Positions 44,177 to 57,007 of a DNA stretch of 64,000 nucleotides are shown here, piece after piece. A program made the translations under genes and the position numbers. Each line of letters opens with the position of its first letter. Position 1 is the stretch's first letter. A model generated the notes under the pieces. That model saw nothing but the letters and a program-made list of their open reading frames with translations, was not told the DNA's origin and made no database searches. The DNA lies in assembly GCA_014529385.2 (NCBI GenBank), contig CM043944.1, positions 53,480,768-53,544,767 on the forward strand. Direction: 5' to 3'. The DNA is from Adiantum capillus-veneris (taxonomy: Eukaryota; Streptophyta; Polypodiopsida; Polypodiales; Pteridaceae).

Positions 44177-44655
44177 ATAGTGTGTTTGGAAAAAATATCA
44201 TGATTTTAGTAATGATCACAAGCCTTGCTTGTGACTTGAGTGCTTAAATTGTGGAATAAAGGAAAAACTTCCATGGCAATGCACATATCCGTTGCATGCC
44301 GTAGCATGTTCATGAAAATTTTGTCAAACAAAATCAAACACAAGTACATACCTCATTAATTAATCAAATCAACTTGTCACCTTGGCCACATGGCCTGTGC
44401 TTTTGAACATCGTTGAACATCAAACCGCTACCAATTTATCCTTAGTTTTGCGAATAGCGTGTTTGGAAAAAGTAACATGCTTTTGGTAATGACCAAACAT
44501 CAATCTTTTGCTGTTGTGAATAGTGTGTTTGGAAAAAATATCATGCTTTTGGTAATGATCACAAGCCTTGCTTGTGCCTTGAGTGCTTAAATTGTGGAAT
44601 AAGGGAAAAACTTCCATGGCAATGCACATTTTCGTTGCATGCCGTAGCTATGCTG
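44177..44655. repeat. Tandemly duplicated non-coding repeat, second copy split by copia 4
   Basis: The segment GTGTTTGGAAAAAATATCATG...GCATGCCGTAG occurs at about 44179-44314 and again at 44525-44650. The continuation CATGTTCATGAAAATTTTG at 44315 is found after the copia insertion at 49896-50040. The uninterrupted first copy thus shows the empty target site. Confidence 0.75.
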
Positions 44656-44977
44656 TGTAAAGAATGAGGATGCAAGAGAGATACACAAGACAAGCACAAA
44701 GCACACAGAGATGGAAGGATTCTTCTTCTTCTTCACAGAAAAGAGAGTACAAAATGACTAAGTGCTAAAGCTGAAAAGTAGCACATATGTACATGCGGTC
44801 ACTAAGTGTGAACTCGCTAGAAGCGTACTAGGCTGGCACTATAAGTGTAGTCCAGCTGTAGAATCACTGGCAGAGATCCTCCGTGTTGGTCACCTAACGC
44901 GCCAGTGAGTAAATGCCGTAAGCGGCCAAGACCCGTAGTGGATGCCAGCTCAAGGTGTAGAGCTCGACATCTCAACA
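44656..44977 (-). mobile_element. 3' LTR of copia 4
   Basis: 322 bp, the partner of 49566-49887. On the coding strand it begins TGTTGAGATG after the polypurine tract. The RNase H stop codon (44950) lies within it. Confidence 0.92.
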
Positions 44978-47900
44978 CTCCCCCTCGAGCTCTGCATGTC
45001 GCAGAGTCCAAGCATAGTCCGGAAACGTCGAAGCTTCTCAGCTCCGAGGGCCTTGGTAAAGATATCCGCTATTTGCTCCTCTGTGCTGACGTAGACCAAG
45101 TCGATGTCGCCCGCCAACACTCGCTCTCGAACGTAGTGGTAATGGACCTCTATGTGTTTGGTCCTGGCATGGAACACTGGGTTCCTAGCCAACTGCATGC
45201 TGCTGAGGTTGTCACTATGGATGAAAATCTGTTGGTCCACCTGCACTCCCAAGTCCTCAAGTAATGTTCATAGCCAAGCTACCTCGCACGCCGCAACTGC
45301 TGCACCTCTGTACTCGGCCTCTGTGCTCGATAAAGCAACCGTAGGCTGCTTTTTGCTGCTCCAAGTAACAGTAGCACTCCCAAAAGAGAACATGAAGCCA
45401 CTCGTAGATCTCCTATCAACAATGCTACCTGCCCAATCTGCATCTGTATACCCATACAATGCTAATGGTGTATCTGTGCATAGAACAATGCGTAGTCAAG
45501 AGTACCTTGCACATACCTAAGTGTGCTTCGTACTCCATCAAAATGTGTCTTCCTCGGAAGCTGCATGAACTGACTCTCCAAGCCTACTATGTAGCTCAAG
45601 TCTGGCCTCGTGATAGTCAAGTAGATTAGACTACCCACAATCTTCCTGTACATGTTGACATCCTCAACAACATCACCCTTCTCTGCACTCAGCTTTGCAT
45701 TCACATCCAAGGGAATAGAAATTGGCTTACAATCAACCATACCATACTTTGACAACATGTCCAAAGCATACTGTCTCTGTGATAGCCATACACCCTCTGG
45801 AGTCCTGATCACCTCAATGCCAAGAAAGTAGCACAACTCGCCTAAATCTTTCATTTCAAACTCCTGTTTGAGAAGACCCTTCACATGGTCAATCTCCATA
45901 GCATTGTCACCAACAATAATAAGGTCATCTACATATATGGTAATGACCACAATCCCCACATCACTCTCACGTACATAGAGTGAATGATCAGCATGATCTC
46001 TCCTAAAACCAATACTGACAAGATACTTGGCAATCCTGTCATACCATGCTCTAGAGCCCTGCTTCAAACCATACAAAGCTTTGAGAAGTCTGCATACATA
46101 ATCTGGGTAACCTGGATCGACATAACCAGGTGGCTGATCCATATACACTTCCTCTTGCAACTCACCATTCAAGAAGGCATTCTTTACATCCATTTGATGC
46201 ATAATCCATCCTCTAGATGCAGCCACTGCTATGACAGCTCTCACAGTCGTCATCTTTGCTACTGGAGCAAAGGTCTCCTCATAGTCTATGCCATACGTCT
46301 GTGCATAACCCTTTGCGACCAGCCTTGCCTTGTGACGCTCAATGTTACCATCAGCCTTATGCTTGGTTTTATACACCCATTTACAACAAATAGCTTTCTT
46401 GCCACTTGGCAATGGCACCAACTCCCATGTGTCGTTTGCTTCCAATGCAACCATCTCTTTATTCATTGCATCATCTCAATGCACATTTCCAACTGCATCC
46501 TCAAAACATGTGGGCTCCACATCCTGTATCACCTTAGACATGTAAGCTTGGTGATGCGCTAGATACCCATCATAAGTCAATTTCTGAACTGGATTTCTGA
46601 CTCTATTAGATCTGTGCGGTCCTGGGTCACTCCTTTGTCCTCTAGCATCTTCTTGTACTTTCCTTACACCAGGTGTCCTGACAGCCGGAATTCCAAATTC
46701 CTCATCAAGACTTTGTTCAGAACCATCTGAATCCATGTCTGCATGTGAAAAACCTAATAATGCATCAGCCATAAAGGGAGGTTCATCAACCTTTTCCTTT
46801 CCTTTTCGTGATACATTCCCTGTACCTGTTGGTGGAGTAACCTGCGTACGTAGTCTACCATTCCATGGTTTCTCAACAGAGCCACGAGAAGAGGACTCTT
46901 GTGGTCCACTCAAAACCTGTGACTGTGGCCTCAAATTTTGTACAACCACATCATCTTTTACATCAGCCCCAATAGTGCCATGTGCATTACTGTACCAGCT
47001 ACTCATCTCATCAAAGACTACATCTCTTCTCACTCGTAGTTCTCGTGTAGTAGGATTGTAGCACCTGTACCCCTTTTGTTCAAGGGAATATCCCACAAGA
47101 ATACATTTCTCTGCTTTAGGATCCAATTTCCTACGCAACTCATCTGGTACATGCACGTAAGCTATGCAGCCAAACACTTTCAAGTGTTCCAAATTAGGCT
47201 TTGTACTTGTAAACTTTTCCTCAGGTGTTACATCATGCACCGCAGCTGTAGGTGTCCTGTTCATAATGTACACAGCTGTATTTACGGCTTCAGCCCAGAA
47301 ATGATGAGGCGTGTTCTTCTCATTCATCAATGCACATGCAACCTCTGCAATGTGCCTGTTTTTCCTTTCTGCGACCCCATTCTGTTGTGGAGTATATCTA
47401 CATGTAAACTGCCTGCATATACCATGCATTCGCAGAAAATCTGAAAAATCATTGGAGAAGTACTCTCCCCCTCCATCTGACCTCAATGTCTTGATTTGCA
47501 TATCTGTCTCCTTCTCAATCATGACTTTGAAGTCTTGAAAGTGACCAAACACTTCACTTTTGTTACGCATGAAGTAGACCCATACTTTCCTTGTATGGTC
47601 ATCAATGAAAGAGACATAATACCTGCAACCATGTATACTTGCAGTATCGGTTGGACCCCAAACATCTGTGTGCACCACCTCAAGTGGCTTTTTACATACA
47701 TTGCGCTCATGTGGAAATGAGCCCTTTGACTGTTTTCCGAACTGGCATGCTGCACACACTTTATGCATACCATCCACCTTGAATTTGGGCAAACCTTTTA
47801 CAATCTGTTTTGATTGCATGCTGTGCAATCTCTGCTCATTGACATGGCCAATGCGTTTGTGCCAAATGTCAACATCAGCCACAACACTTGTGCCCTGTGC

Positions 47901-48251
47901 AAATAATGCAGCTTTTACCTCAGGCATGTCTACATTCAGCGTAAACATTCTGCCCACACATTTGCCCTCTGTGATCAGCTTACAGCCATTCTGGAAATCT
48001 TCTACATAACAGCCATTCGGATTGAAGCGAACCTGCAAACCCTGCTCAACCATGTGTCCAACAGAAACAAGATTCTTTGTAATGTTTGGGACATGAAGTA
48101 CATCTGCTAAGTACTTTGATTTCCCACTCTTCGTATTTAGAGGTATGTCCCCTACATGAGCAATGGGGTGAGCTGTGTCATCTCTTGTCTGTACATAGCC
48201 TAACACATCTGGTTTGCGCATATCTCTAAACCACTCTCCACGAGACTTCAT
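44950..48251 (-). pseudogene. Copia 4 pol: integrase, RT, RNase H, broken
   Basis: On the minus strand integrase has CAACQFGKQSKGSFP, HTDVWGP, LRSDGGGEYFS and YTPQQNGVAERKNR with its Glu. A TGA lies at 46474-46476 before the RT. The RT has DTWELVPLP, KARLVAKGYAQ, MDVKNAFLNG and intact YVDDLIIVG. A frameshift near 45462 separates RNase H ([25 protein letters not shown]), and a TGA at 45268 sits where CGA is expected. The C-terminus reads KALGAEKLRRFRTMLGL. The block is otherwise highly conserved. Confidence 0.92.
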
Positions 48252-48551
48252 GTGATTAGAGGCACCTCAATCCACATACCAAACATCATCTTGGGTGGAA
48301 TTCTCTGCAGTCATTGTATTCATTACATGCTACATCACAAACATGCGCTCGTTTTTGCTGTCATCTGCATCTCTGCTAGTAGATGCATAGTTGCCCTGTT
48401 CTCTCTTTCCACTTGCTTTTCCCTTTAGACAGTCACGTGACATGTGACCTCTTTCACCACAAGTCCAACATTCTCTGCTATCTGGAGTATGTTGCTTCCT
48501 GCTTGATCCTGCACCACGACCTCTTTGACTCCCCCTGCCTTGAGACTAGTT
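48252..48551 (-). pseudogene. Copia 4 gag knuckle and protease active site with stop
   Basis: The zinc knuckle CWTCGERGHMSRDC is intact near 48430-48475. The protease start reads WYVD-stop-GAS, a TGA replacing the Ser codon of the DSGA catalytic motif (about 48266). A TAG also precedes it. Confidence 0.85.
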
Positions 48552-49292
48552 TCACCTACCACCTGTATTGTTTTGATTTGATTGACCTTCCAGAAATTGG
48601 CCCCTGCAACCCCTTGGGCCTTGGCCACGACCTCTACCTCTGTTCGAGTTAGAATAGAAGACTTGTTCAGAATTATTTATGCCATGAGAAGAAGATGTGT
48701 CAAGGTTCTTCTCCTCAAGAATAAGCATAGAAATCAAATCTTGGAACACGGGGATGTCGTCTCTTGTATTCATGGAAGACCTAAAATGTACATACTCATC
48801 TCCTAGACCATCCAAGCATGCACGGACAATGTCATCATCTTCCACTGAGACTTTAATAGATCCAAGAGCCTCAATGATACTCTTGATCTTCAAAGCATAA
48901 TCATTGATGGAGAGGTTGTTCCTCTTAACCTGATTTAGCTCCGACTTTAGTTGAAGCTTCCTGGCCTTGGTGTTCACCTCGAACACTCTGCCTAAGTTTC
49001 TCCATGCAATGGCGGGGGTTTCAGCATCCTGTAGATAGCCCATCATGCCATCTGTGATGCTCATAGAAAGCCAATACATCACTTTGCTCTGGCCTTGTTG
49101 CCAGTCCCTCAAAGCTTTCCTTTGTTCTGCTGTAGCATTTGCCTCGGGAATCTCTGGTTCCTTTTCATTGTCTCCTTCTACATAGTCCCAATAACCTTTT
49201 CCTTTTAGGAAATTTGTTATTCTGAACTTCCATGCAGGGTAGTTATTTTTCTCAAGCTTCAAAGTAACAATCTGACTGAAACCGTCAGACAT
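48552..49292 (-). pseudogene. Copia 4 gag
   Basis: From ATG 49292: MSDGFSQIVTLKLEKNNYPA, then GKGYWDYVEG, the UBN2-type core (LKSELNQVKRNNLSINDYAL, CLDGLGDEYVHF), and a Gly/Arg-rich tail NRGRGRGQGPRG interrupted by TAG at 48552. It would package the element RNA in virus-like particles. Close to intact. Confidence 0.88.
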
Positions 49293-49552
49293 CTTGAAGC
49301 ACTAAGACAAAATAGCTGCAATCTGCAAAAACCTGCAAATCTGTTGAACCTGCTATCGTGGTACCTGTAACGCTTTCTACACTCAACGGGTGTCCACAAT
49401 CAAGCTTACATACAACCACTGTACTTGTACAATAAATCTCTGTATACTGCACTTTGGAGACCTATTCAGAAACTTGTGAGAAAAACTGGTCGTGGATTGC
49501 GAACGAAGGGATTGTGATGCTCTTGCTCTCTTAGCCTCTCTTGCCTGCACTA

Positions 49553-49887
49553 GGCTCTGATACCATGTAAAGAATGAGGATTCAAGAGAGCTACAAAAGA
49601 CAAGCACAAAGCACACAGAGATGGAAGGCTTCTTCTTCTTCTTCACAGAAAAGAGAGTACAAAATGACTAAGTGCTAAAGCTGAAAAGTAGCACATATGT
49701 ACATGCGGTCACTAAGTGTGAACTTGCTAGAAGCGTACTAGGCTGGCACTATAAGTGTAGTCCAGCTGTAGAATCACTGGCAGAGATCCTCCGTGTCGGT
49801 CACCTAACGCGCCAGTGAGTAAATGCCGTAAGCGGCCAAGAACCGTAGTGGATGCTAGCTCAAGGTGTAGAGCTCGACATCTCAACA
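49553..49887 (-). mobile_element. Primer binding site and 5' LTR of copia 4
   Basis: Primer site complementary to initiator tRNA-Met at 49553-49565, immediately inside the LTR 49566-49887. Confidence 0.92.
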
Positions 49888-50269
49888 TGCCGTAGCATGT
49901 TCATGAAAATTTTGTCAAACAAAATAAAAAACTACTACATACCTCATTAATTAATCAAATCAACTTGTCACCTTGGTCACATGGCCTGTGGTTTTGAACA
50001 TCCTTGAACATCAAATGCTACCAATTTATCCTTAGTTTTTTTGTCCTTCATTTCCTTCCTTACAGTTGGACAATCTTCCAAGTTTAAATCCATTTCGTTC
50101 CATAAGCCTTGGAAATCTTGTTGCCTTGATCTTGGCCTTTGACACCTTTTGGAAAGATTGTTGCCTTGGTCTTGGCCTTTGACACCCTGGAAACTCGCAA
50201 TTCAATGACTTGGATCCCACTTGCCATTGCATGCTCAATAGATTTGCATGTCCTAGCCTACTAGAAATA
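49888..50269. repeat. Continuation of the split repeat, with a 39-bp tandem
   Basis: 49888-50040 continues the duplicated repeat of 44315-44452. Within 50110-50190, TTGTTGCCTTG.TCTTGGCC and following is tandemly doubled. No gene. Confidence 0.65.
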
Positions 50270-50723
50270 CTTTATGTCCAAAGTCATGGCTCTTTACCAA
50301 GCCCCTCGTATACCATTTACACCAAGGAATTTCAACAATGGTCGAGTAATTTTTTGTACCCATGGAAGGCAAAACCTGGCCCTTGGCCTAAACTTGCATG
50401 CACTGCTTTGTCCAGTGGGTGAACACTCCCACAAGAAGGCACCCCTTCTATGGGGGGATGCCCTTGGGAGGACCTTAGGGCTTCCCCTTGGGTGTCCAAA
50501 TTTTCTCGGTCTTACCCTAGGCATGACACACATATTTCTCAAAATCTTGAATGTGAACATCTGGTTCATCTTTCTTGCCTCCTTTGAATATTGGAAAGAT
50601 GATTTTAATATCACTAGATCTACCATGGTGTTTGGTATTGTCTTTCAAATCTGAGTTGTGCTTCTTGAAATTATTCTTGTTGTAGTGATCAATACCTGGT
50701 TCCCACTGGTCAGTATAATCCAT
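50270..50723 (-). pseudogene. Gag-like remnant
   Basis: The minus strand from 50723 reads MDYTDQWEPGIDHYNKNN, then IKIIFPIFKGGKKDEPDVH, then IQDFEKYV, reminiscent of the opening of a gypsy gag (xxFPxFxGGxxxDPxxHxxxFE). It stops after 68 codons; the continuation to 50294 is in other frames. Identification is tentative. Confidence 0.35.
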
Positions 50724-51214
50724 TTTAGTTACTATATCAGGGTTTCTACCTATGTCTTCTTGTGTCTCTACCTATGACTCCCTTTTCTACCACTCTCATT
50801 GGTGTGCTTTTTGGTTTTTCCCTAAGTGGATTGAGAGGGACTCATTGCCTTCTCTAATCACTGATGCCTAGACCCTATCAAGTGCTAGAAGTCCTCCTAC
50901 TGATCCAGCTTTGGGTGGTTTCATTATAGACTCCGTGTTAGTGTCAAAGCCTTTCCCTCACTCCTCCTGTATTGGGCTGACACGTTCCGGATTCTCCATG
51001 AACTTGGCCAAATTGTCTTCGACTAACTGTTCATTGTGCAATTATTTCAGTATAACTTGCTCGATAATTACCATTTTTTTCCAATCAAAACTCCATCCTA
51101 GGGGCTGCTCCCATCGTCTACACTGGCAACCATGACTACCATGATTATGGATAGTTATGCTCCCCAGTATTTCTTGTATTCTCAATCTATGATTTTATTT
51201 AAAGAAACTATCGA

Positions 51215-51280
<66 letters not shown>

Positions 51281-53489
51281 GAAAGAGAAAGAGATTCCCT
51301 TTGATGGCACTCAACTTTGATGATGGTAGCCAGGGCTACTTCATCCTTTTTGCTATACATAGTCACAAGGGTTGCTTCTCTCACACATTTCTATAAGCTG
51401 TGAATGCAATATTTATGGTTGTATACATGATCATGTGTACCCACTTCTTATAGTTCCCACCCTAACATGACATGCACCATGCAGCTAACTTGTCAAGATA
51501 CTCTCAATCCAAAACCACCGACGAGAGGTGACATGTGGCTTTCCCACATAACTAGTTGAGTTATCAAAAGGCCTCACTACATAACTTGGCAAGTTGCATG
51601 GCCACTCCATGATGGTAAGGAAAGAATTCCATGTCTCTTCCACAATGGACAAGCCACTTAACTTGGCAAGTTACATGGCTGTCCAGCACGGCTTTCTATG
51701 CATGATACACACGTAACTCATTCATGAGCTACATGTTGGTCAACGTGGCAAGTCTTTGTTGACTAATGTGGTGATACTATCAGCAATCACACGTAACTCG
51801 GTAAGTTATGTGGTAGCACACAATTGCTTTTCCATGTCCCTATTGGGGATGTATACTACAATAAGTGCTTCCACAAGATGAGCATCTGGAACATCAAGAG
51901 TTGGTCGGACATGGCCTACAATATGTGCAATCCAAGAAACAGCTTCCTTGAACCAAAGCTAACACACACCAAAAGTAGCCAAGATATAGGAATATTTTGG
52001 CACCCTTAGAAAAACTTGGATTGTAAACTTTGTTTGGTATTCCTTATTCCCTCACTATTTTGGCACCACTCACCAAATTCTAGATGAATGATCAAACTAT
52101 ATATACATTTTTATGTATATGGTAGCCCCACATCTTGAAATTTTTGTAGAAAAGACCTTTGAACATAAAGTTTTTGTGTTCTCATAAAGGGGCAAAAATG
52201 ATCCAATGTTGGCTCAAAAAAATCACATTCTTGAGCCCTAATTTGGTGCCAATTTTCTTCACCTTTCCACCCTATCTACAATTCAATCTCTCTCTTTCTC
52301 CCTACCTTCCATGATGTACTTGACTCTCTCTAACAAATCTGGCAGCACATGGGCATGAAAATGTAAAGCATTGGTTAGCTCTTGCACCATAATTTTGTCC
52401 CCTTTTTCATGTATCATTCTCGCACATACAAAACACACACAAATGACTACACCTTATCTCCCTCGTGATTTCAAGAAGTGCCTGCTGCATACCCCTCATA
52501 TCATGACATGTGTACACACACATACACACAGATACACACACACCCCTCTACAAGCATGCATGTTGCTGGGTAGATATGGTGGTCGTAGTTGCTAGCAAAG
52601 TGAGAACTAGGCCAACAAATAAGATGTCAACCAAGGATGGAGCTTGACCCATAGGAGCATGGAGACAAACTGGGTTCAATCATCTACGTGCCCTTCTATG
52701 GACAATAACTAACAAGGCACATCAACTCAAAACACACTATGTATGCACAACCACTATCTTACATACGACAGCTACGCTTTCCAAAACAAGGCCTAATGTT
52801 GTTGAATCATCAAAAAACACACAAGATGACCACTACACACCTAGAGGACACTACCCTAAAGTCTCTAACGTGTATAAAGACATGCCAAAAATTATAGGTC
52901 GTTGATTCTCAACGTGTTTAGGCCCAATGTGTAGTTCTACTTGCCATGAACACAATGACATATAGCAATCTCAAAATGGATGCATGGAAGAGAGAAAATG
53001 CACCTCGAAGCTCGTGGAAAGCTCTTCACGAAGAGACCAAAATCGTGCAAGCTTGGCATTGATGTGTAGCTCTCGCCATTGCTAACGCAATGGTGTAATT
53101 ACCTTCACAATGTATCTTTCATAGCGTGCATAGGGAGAAGAAGAAGATCATTCTCTCTCTCACAAAAAAACTCATGGAAAGCTTAGTTGATCTCAGAGAT
53201 GATTAATTCAAAAGTTTCCCTTAGGGTTACAAAAATTGTCTTTTATAACTCATCCTTGGAAGTTCTAACTTATCAAAATTACCTTCTACTTCTTACCATG
53301 GATTTGACTGATCCGCATAAGTAGTATATTACAATGTGAAAACTTGATTGAGTTCCAAAAAATAGCTACAATGAGTTTGTCAAAATAAATAATAAAAAAT
53401 TGGGGTTTTCCGGTGTTTAGTGGTTAAGAATCCCTCCCTTCCGTGTCCATGTTGTCCTTGACATGAAGGGTCTTCATATTTTGGAGTTT
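50724..53489. other. Non-coding stretch with a (CA)n tract
   Basis: A perfect CA run at 51216-51278. Elsewhere AT-rich sequence with CACGTAACT-type words repeated at 51540-51800 (ACATAACT.G..AAGTT.CATGG). No gene seen. Confidence 0.5.
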
Positions 53490-56400
53490 CTAGACCTTTC
53501 TTGATGTTGTAACAGTCTTCAATTGTTTATGCCAATGGAAACCTTGTGGCTTGAGCAGGTTTAAGTATGAATTGTATCTTATATTGTCCAGGATGGCTGT
53601 AGGGTCAAAAATCTTAATGTCATAAGCGGAGAAGCCAATGTAGAAGGCTTCCTCAAAGGCTTGCATTTGATAGCTTGGAAATAACATCAACCTTTGATAA
53701 ATAATATGTAACACCTCTAGGGATGGATTCCTTTACAAATCATATGTCATTTTGGTTAGTGTCACCCATTGATAGTAATGTAGAATACGTTGCTTTGGAT
53801 GGTGCGAACACTTCAAGGTAGGCCAAGAGGGTCTTACATATCTTTGTGATCATCACACATGTCAAGTTAGGAGAGCCAGTGAAAATATTAGTGGTGCCCT
53901 TTAGGGTTATCACCATACAAGAAACACTTATTCTCTCTCCTTCCTTGGGTGGTGGCATGGGTGGGTAGTTTAGCCAGGTGGGATGCTTCTTCAGGAGTCT
54001 AGAGTGGTTTGTCCATGTACGTATGTGAGGTACTAGACAAAACAGAGTGTCATTCCTTATGCTTTTGATGGGCTTCTACCAAGTACTTCAAAAATACGGG
54101 GTACTTGAGGAGCCACCCTTTTCTCCACTTCGACTAGGAGTTCACAATCTTCTTTGTAGCTTTTGGGTCCTTGACATCCCCTTTGTATACTATCTTTGTT
54201 ACTTCTCCTTAAACTCTCTTATTTATGGTACGAACTTCATGCTTCAAGAGAGGGTAGGAGTGATGGTTCCCTAAGAACATATGTGGCTAGCCCTTGGACT
54301 CTAATTAAGTGGATCATTCGCTTTTCCCACTCCAAGGTTGCCCTTTGATCCTTGTTTTGGACTGTTTAATTAAACTTTGGAGGTGTTACTCCTCTTCTGT
54401 TGTCAACCATTTTTCCTCCTCTCCTTGCGTGTGTAAGTGTTCCTTTAGGTGTTGTAGATCTTCTGCACCTTCAAGGATCTCCTAGGCTCACTTTGTGCTT
54501 TGATGCATAGATTACTAGTCCCAGGATCCGTCTCCTGTGATCTTGCTTCTTATACTTCTTGTTGGAGCCTCAATAATTGTTGCTACATCAGGATGTCCTT
54601 CCTTGTGGCCTCTTTTTCAGGATCTACTAGCATCTCTTGTAGAATTTCTAGCTAGAATTTGAGATGCTCATTCTCTTTTTGTAGTTCTTGCTGTGGCAGG
54701 CTATCAATATCTCTTCCATAGCTAGGGAAACTTCTTCCATATGTATTCTTTGTCTTTGTTTCAGCCATAATTCTTTTTGTAGTGAAATGACTTGGGCTCC
54801 AAGGCTTGTATAGCCTAGCTATCTGCTCCTGTACTTTCTCTTGCAGCCCTTTGGGTTTCTTTGAGCCTTTGTATCATCAAATCTTGGAGCTCCACTACTT
54901 CATCCTTGGCTGCTTCCAGCTCATCCTCCATCCTTTTCTTCTCTTCATGCATGCTCTTTACTTTTCCCAAGACCTCTACCATCTGCACTGTAAGTGTGTC
55001 TCATTTTCTCTCAGCATCCCTTAGTGTTTTAGTGAGAGCCTCAAGCTCTTGTTCTGCTACCTCAACTCTTTGACTCATTATTTGGAGAGTTTTTGTGAGG
55101 TTTTCATACTCTTCTTACATATTTCCCTCCTTGGTGCATAGCATGATGTTCTCCTTTGCTAGTGTGAGAGACCGCATTTTAGTTATGTCTAGAATTTGGT
55201 GTGCGTCTCTCACATTCTCTTCATTTGCTGCAACTAGACTTCTTGCCAATGGTTTAGGTAGTGGGCCTAAAAAAGGAACTTGGTGTCCCATGCTTAAAAA
55301 TACCCCCACTAGAGGAGGTATCCAAGAGCTGGCCAGAGATCTCCATTGTGGCATAGGTGGAATATGGACCAGCCCTGGTACTCTAGGCTATGGGGATTGC
55401 ACTTCTGGTGCCCTTCTCTTTGTATCTTGATCTTCTTGTTGTTCTTTTGTGCCATCATCTCTTGTTAGGTCTCTTGGCATCTCTTCATGGTGGAGTTAGA
55501 GTGCCATAGACAACTTCAAAGGCATATTGTGGTGTGTACCCAGTGTTATTCAAAAGTAGACCTATCATGCATTTTCTTTTCTCTTGGTGTTTATTTTGCT
55601 TATGATGTCTTGTTCGATGATTTCACTTGCTGCACTCTAGAGGGCTTGACGGTTGAGACATCAACCTCGGGGAAGGTTTTGGTGGTGATACACTCCTTCC
55701 TTGATCACTTTCTTTATCTATTTTTTTGTGTGCATCTAGCATCTCTTTAAGCTTTCTTTTTATATCCTGCACCTCCTCAACTATGAAGGACTCTGAATCT
55801 TGCTGTTTGATCACTCTTTCAAATTCTTCATAGGCTTAAATATAGTAATCACACTCATCTTCTAGTGGTCTTAAGGAGTTGCCACCAATATTTTCCAAGT
55901 CTGGCACCCAATACTCCTTGAAGTCCCCTTTGAGTGCTCTTTCTGCCTTGAATTGCTCAATTAGTCTTTCAATTTTAACTGCCTTTTCACTGATTGTTTC
56001 CTTGGGTTCTGGCTCCTTCGTCATCGCCATTTTAGCTTTTTTCCTTGGCGGCTCCTCAGACTTTTCTTCTTCTTGTATAATCTCCAACTTTCTTCTGAGC
56101 CTTGTAGCAACAAGTGGTGCCACTGGTGGTTCATCCTCTGTTGCTTCCTTGAGTCTTAACCACTTGCTCTAGGTTGGTGGGGTAGGCCACTATCCTCTAG
56201 CTTGGATAGCCTCATATGCAATCTTTGTCAAAATCTCTCCACCCCTGATGTATTTTGGATTTTCTATGCCCATTTTGACCACTTGCTCATGTAGATATTG
56301 GGCATAGTTCACATCTTTGGGCACGCTACTTCTCAATTCCCATGTGATTGTGGTTGCTTCTGCATGTGGCGGTGTCATGTACTTTTGTGGCCATTTGCTA

Positions 56401-57007
56401 CAAACATGAAATTATTGGTTTTTGTAAGTCTTGAAAATTTTTGCAGCCCTCGGATCCTCTAGGTCTTCAAATGTGGGATTGATATTTTTGAGAGAGTAGA
56501 CCCTTACATCATATCTCATTTCTCTAACAGGAGTTTGAGATTGTCTGCAATGATTTGAGGGGTAATTACCACCTCGATATTTTGGCCATCCAAAGCACTA
56601 ATCATTGCTTTGTCATCTTTCTGAATGGAGCTGGCTAGTTTGTGTCCACACATGTTGGTGGTGCTGTGAAGAAATTATGTAAATTTGCTCTCCAGCTGGT
56701 CGAGGGTCTCTTTGTTGTTTACGTGTTCCATGATTTCTCATGGATTCATTGGGATATCCACGATATTTCCTTGTGGGTCTCTAAATGTACCTTGGTATAC
56801 TGCCAATCCTTCTCTTTCCAATGTTGCTTCATCCACCCAAGCCTTGGCTAGCTTCAATGTATCTTTGGGTATCATGTAGGGTTCAGTGTGGCTGCAATGA
56901 TGTCTCTTAAGGACAAACTCTTCTTCTTTGCTAGTGATTTGCTGGATTCCATTGATCCTCCACGCATTCCAAGTGAAAAAATTAGCATTGTTCACAAAAT
57001 CTGACAT
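53490..57007 (-). pseudogene. Decayed coiled-coil-rich coding region of unknown kind
   Basis: The minus strand carries a string of open pieces in shifting frames. The start is MSDFVNNANFFTWNAWRING at 57007. Then come VDEATLEREGLAVYQGTFRD, ELRSSVPKDVNYAQYLHEQV, a Lys/Glu-rich segment EKSEEPPRKKAKMAMTKEPE, FKEYWVPDLENIGGNSLRP, and a long coiled-coil-like stretch (about 55400-54400) rich in Glu/Lys/Leu/Gln. No RT, integrase or zinc knuckle follows. It could be a non-autonomous retroelement gag-like ORF or an old captured gene. I do not recognise the family. Confidence 0.4.

Larger units (their letters stand above)
44656..49887 (-). mobile_element. Full-length Ty1/copia element 4 (minus strand)
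   Basis: LTRs of 322 bp at 44656-44977 and 49566-49887 (TGTAAAGAATGAGG...CATCTCAACA) differ at about eight positions (2.5%). The minus-strand primer site TGGTATCAGAGCC abuts the right LTR (49553-49565) and the polypurine tract AGCTCGAGGGGGAG lies by the left LTR (44978-44991). Flanking 5-mers TGCTG and TGCCG are consistent with a target duplication plus one C-to-T change. The internal region codes gag-PR-IN-RT-RH with four visible lesions. Confidence 0.93.

Noticed and set aside
44905-48009. Plus-strand frames across 44.9-48.0 kb
   Set aside because: They are antisense shadows of the copia 4 pol gene, which has clear domain content.
51216-51278. CRISPR-like or other functional array at repeated tracts
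   Set aside because: A plain CA dinucleotide repeat; nowhere in the window are there spaced direct repeats with unique spacers.
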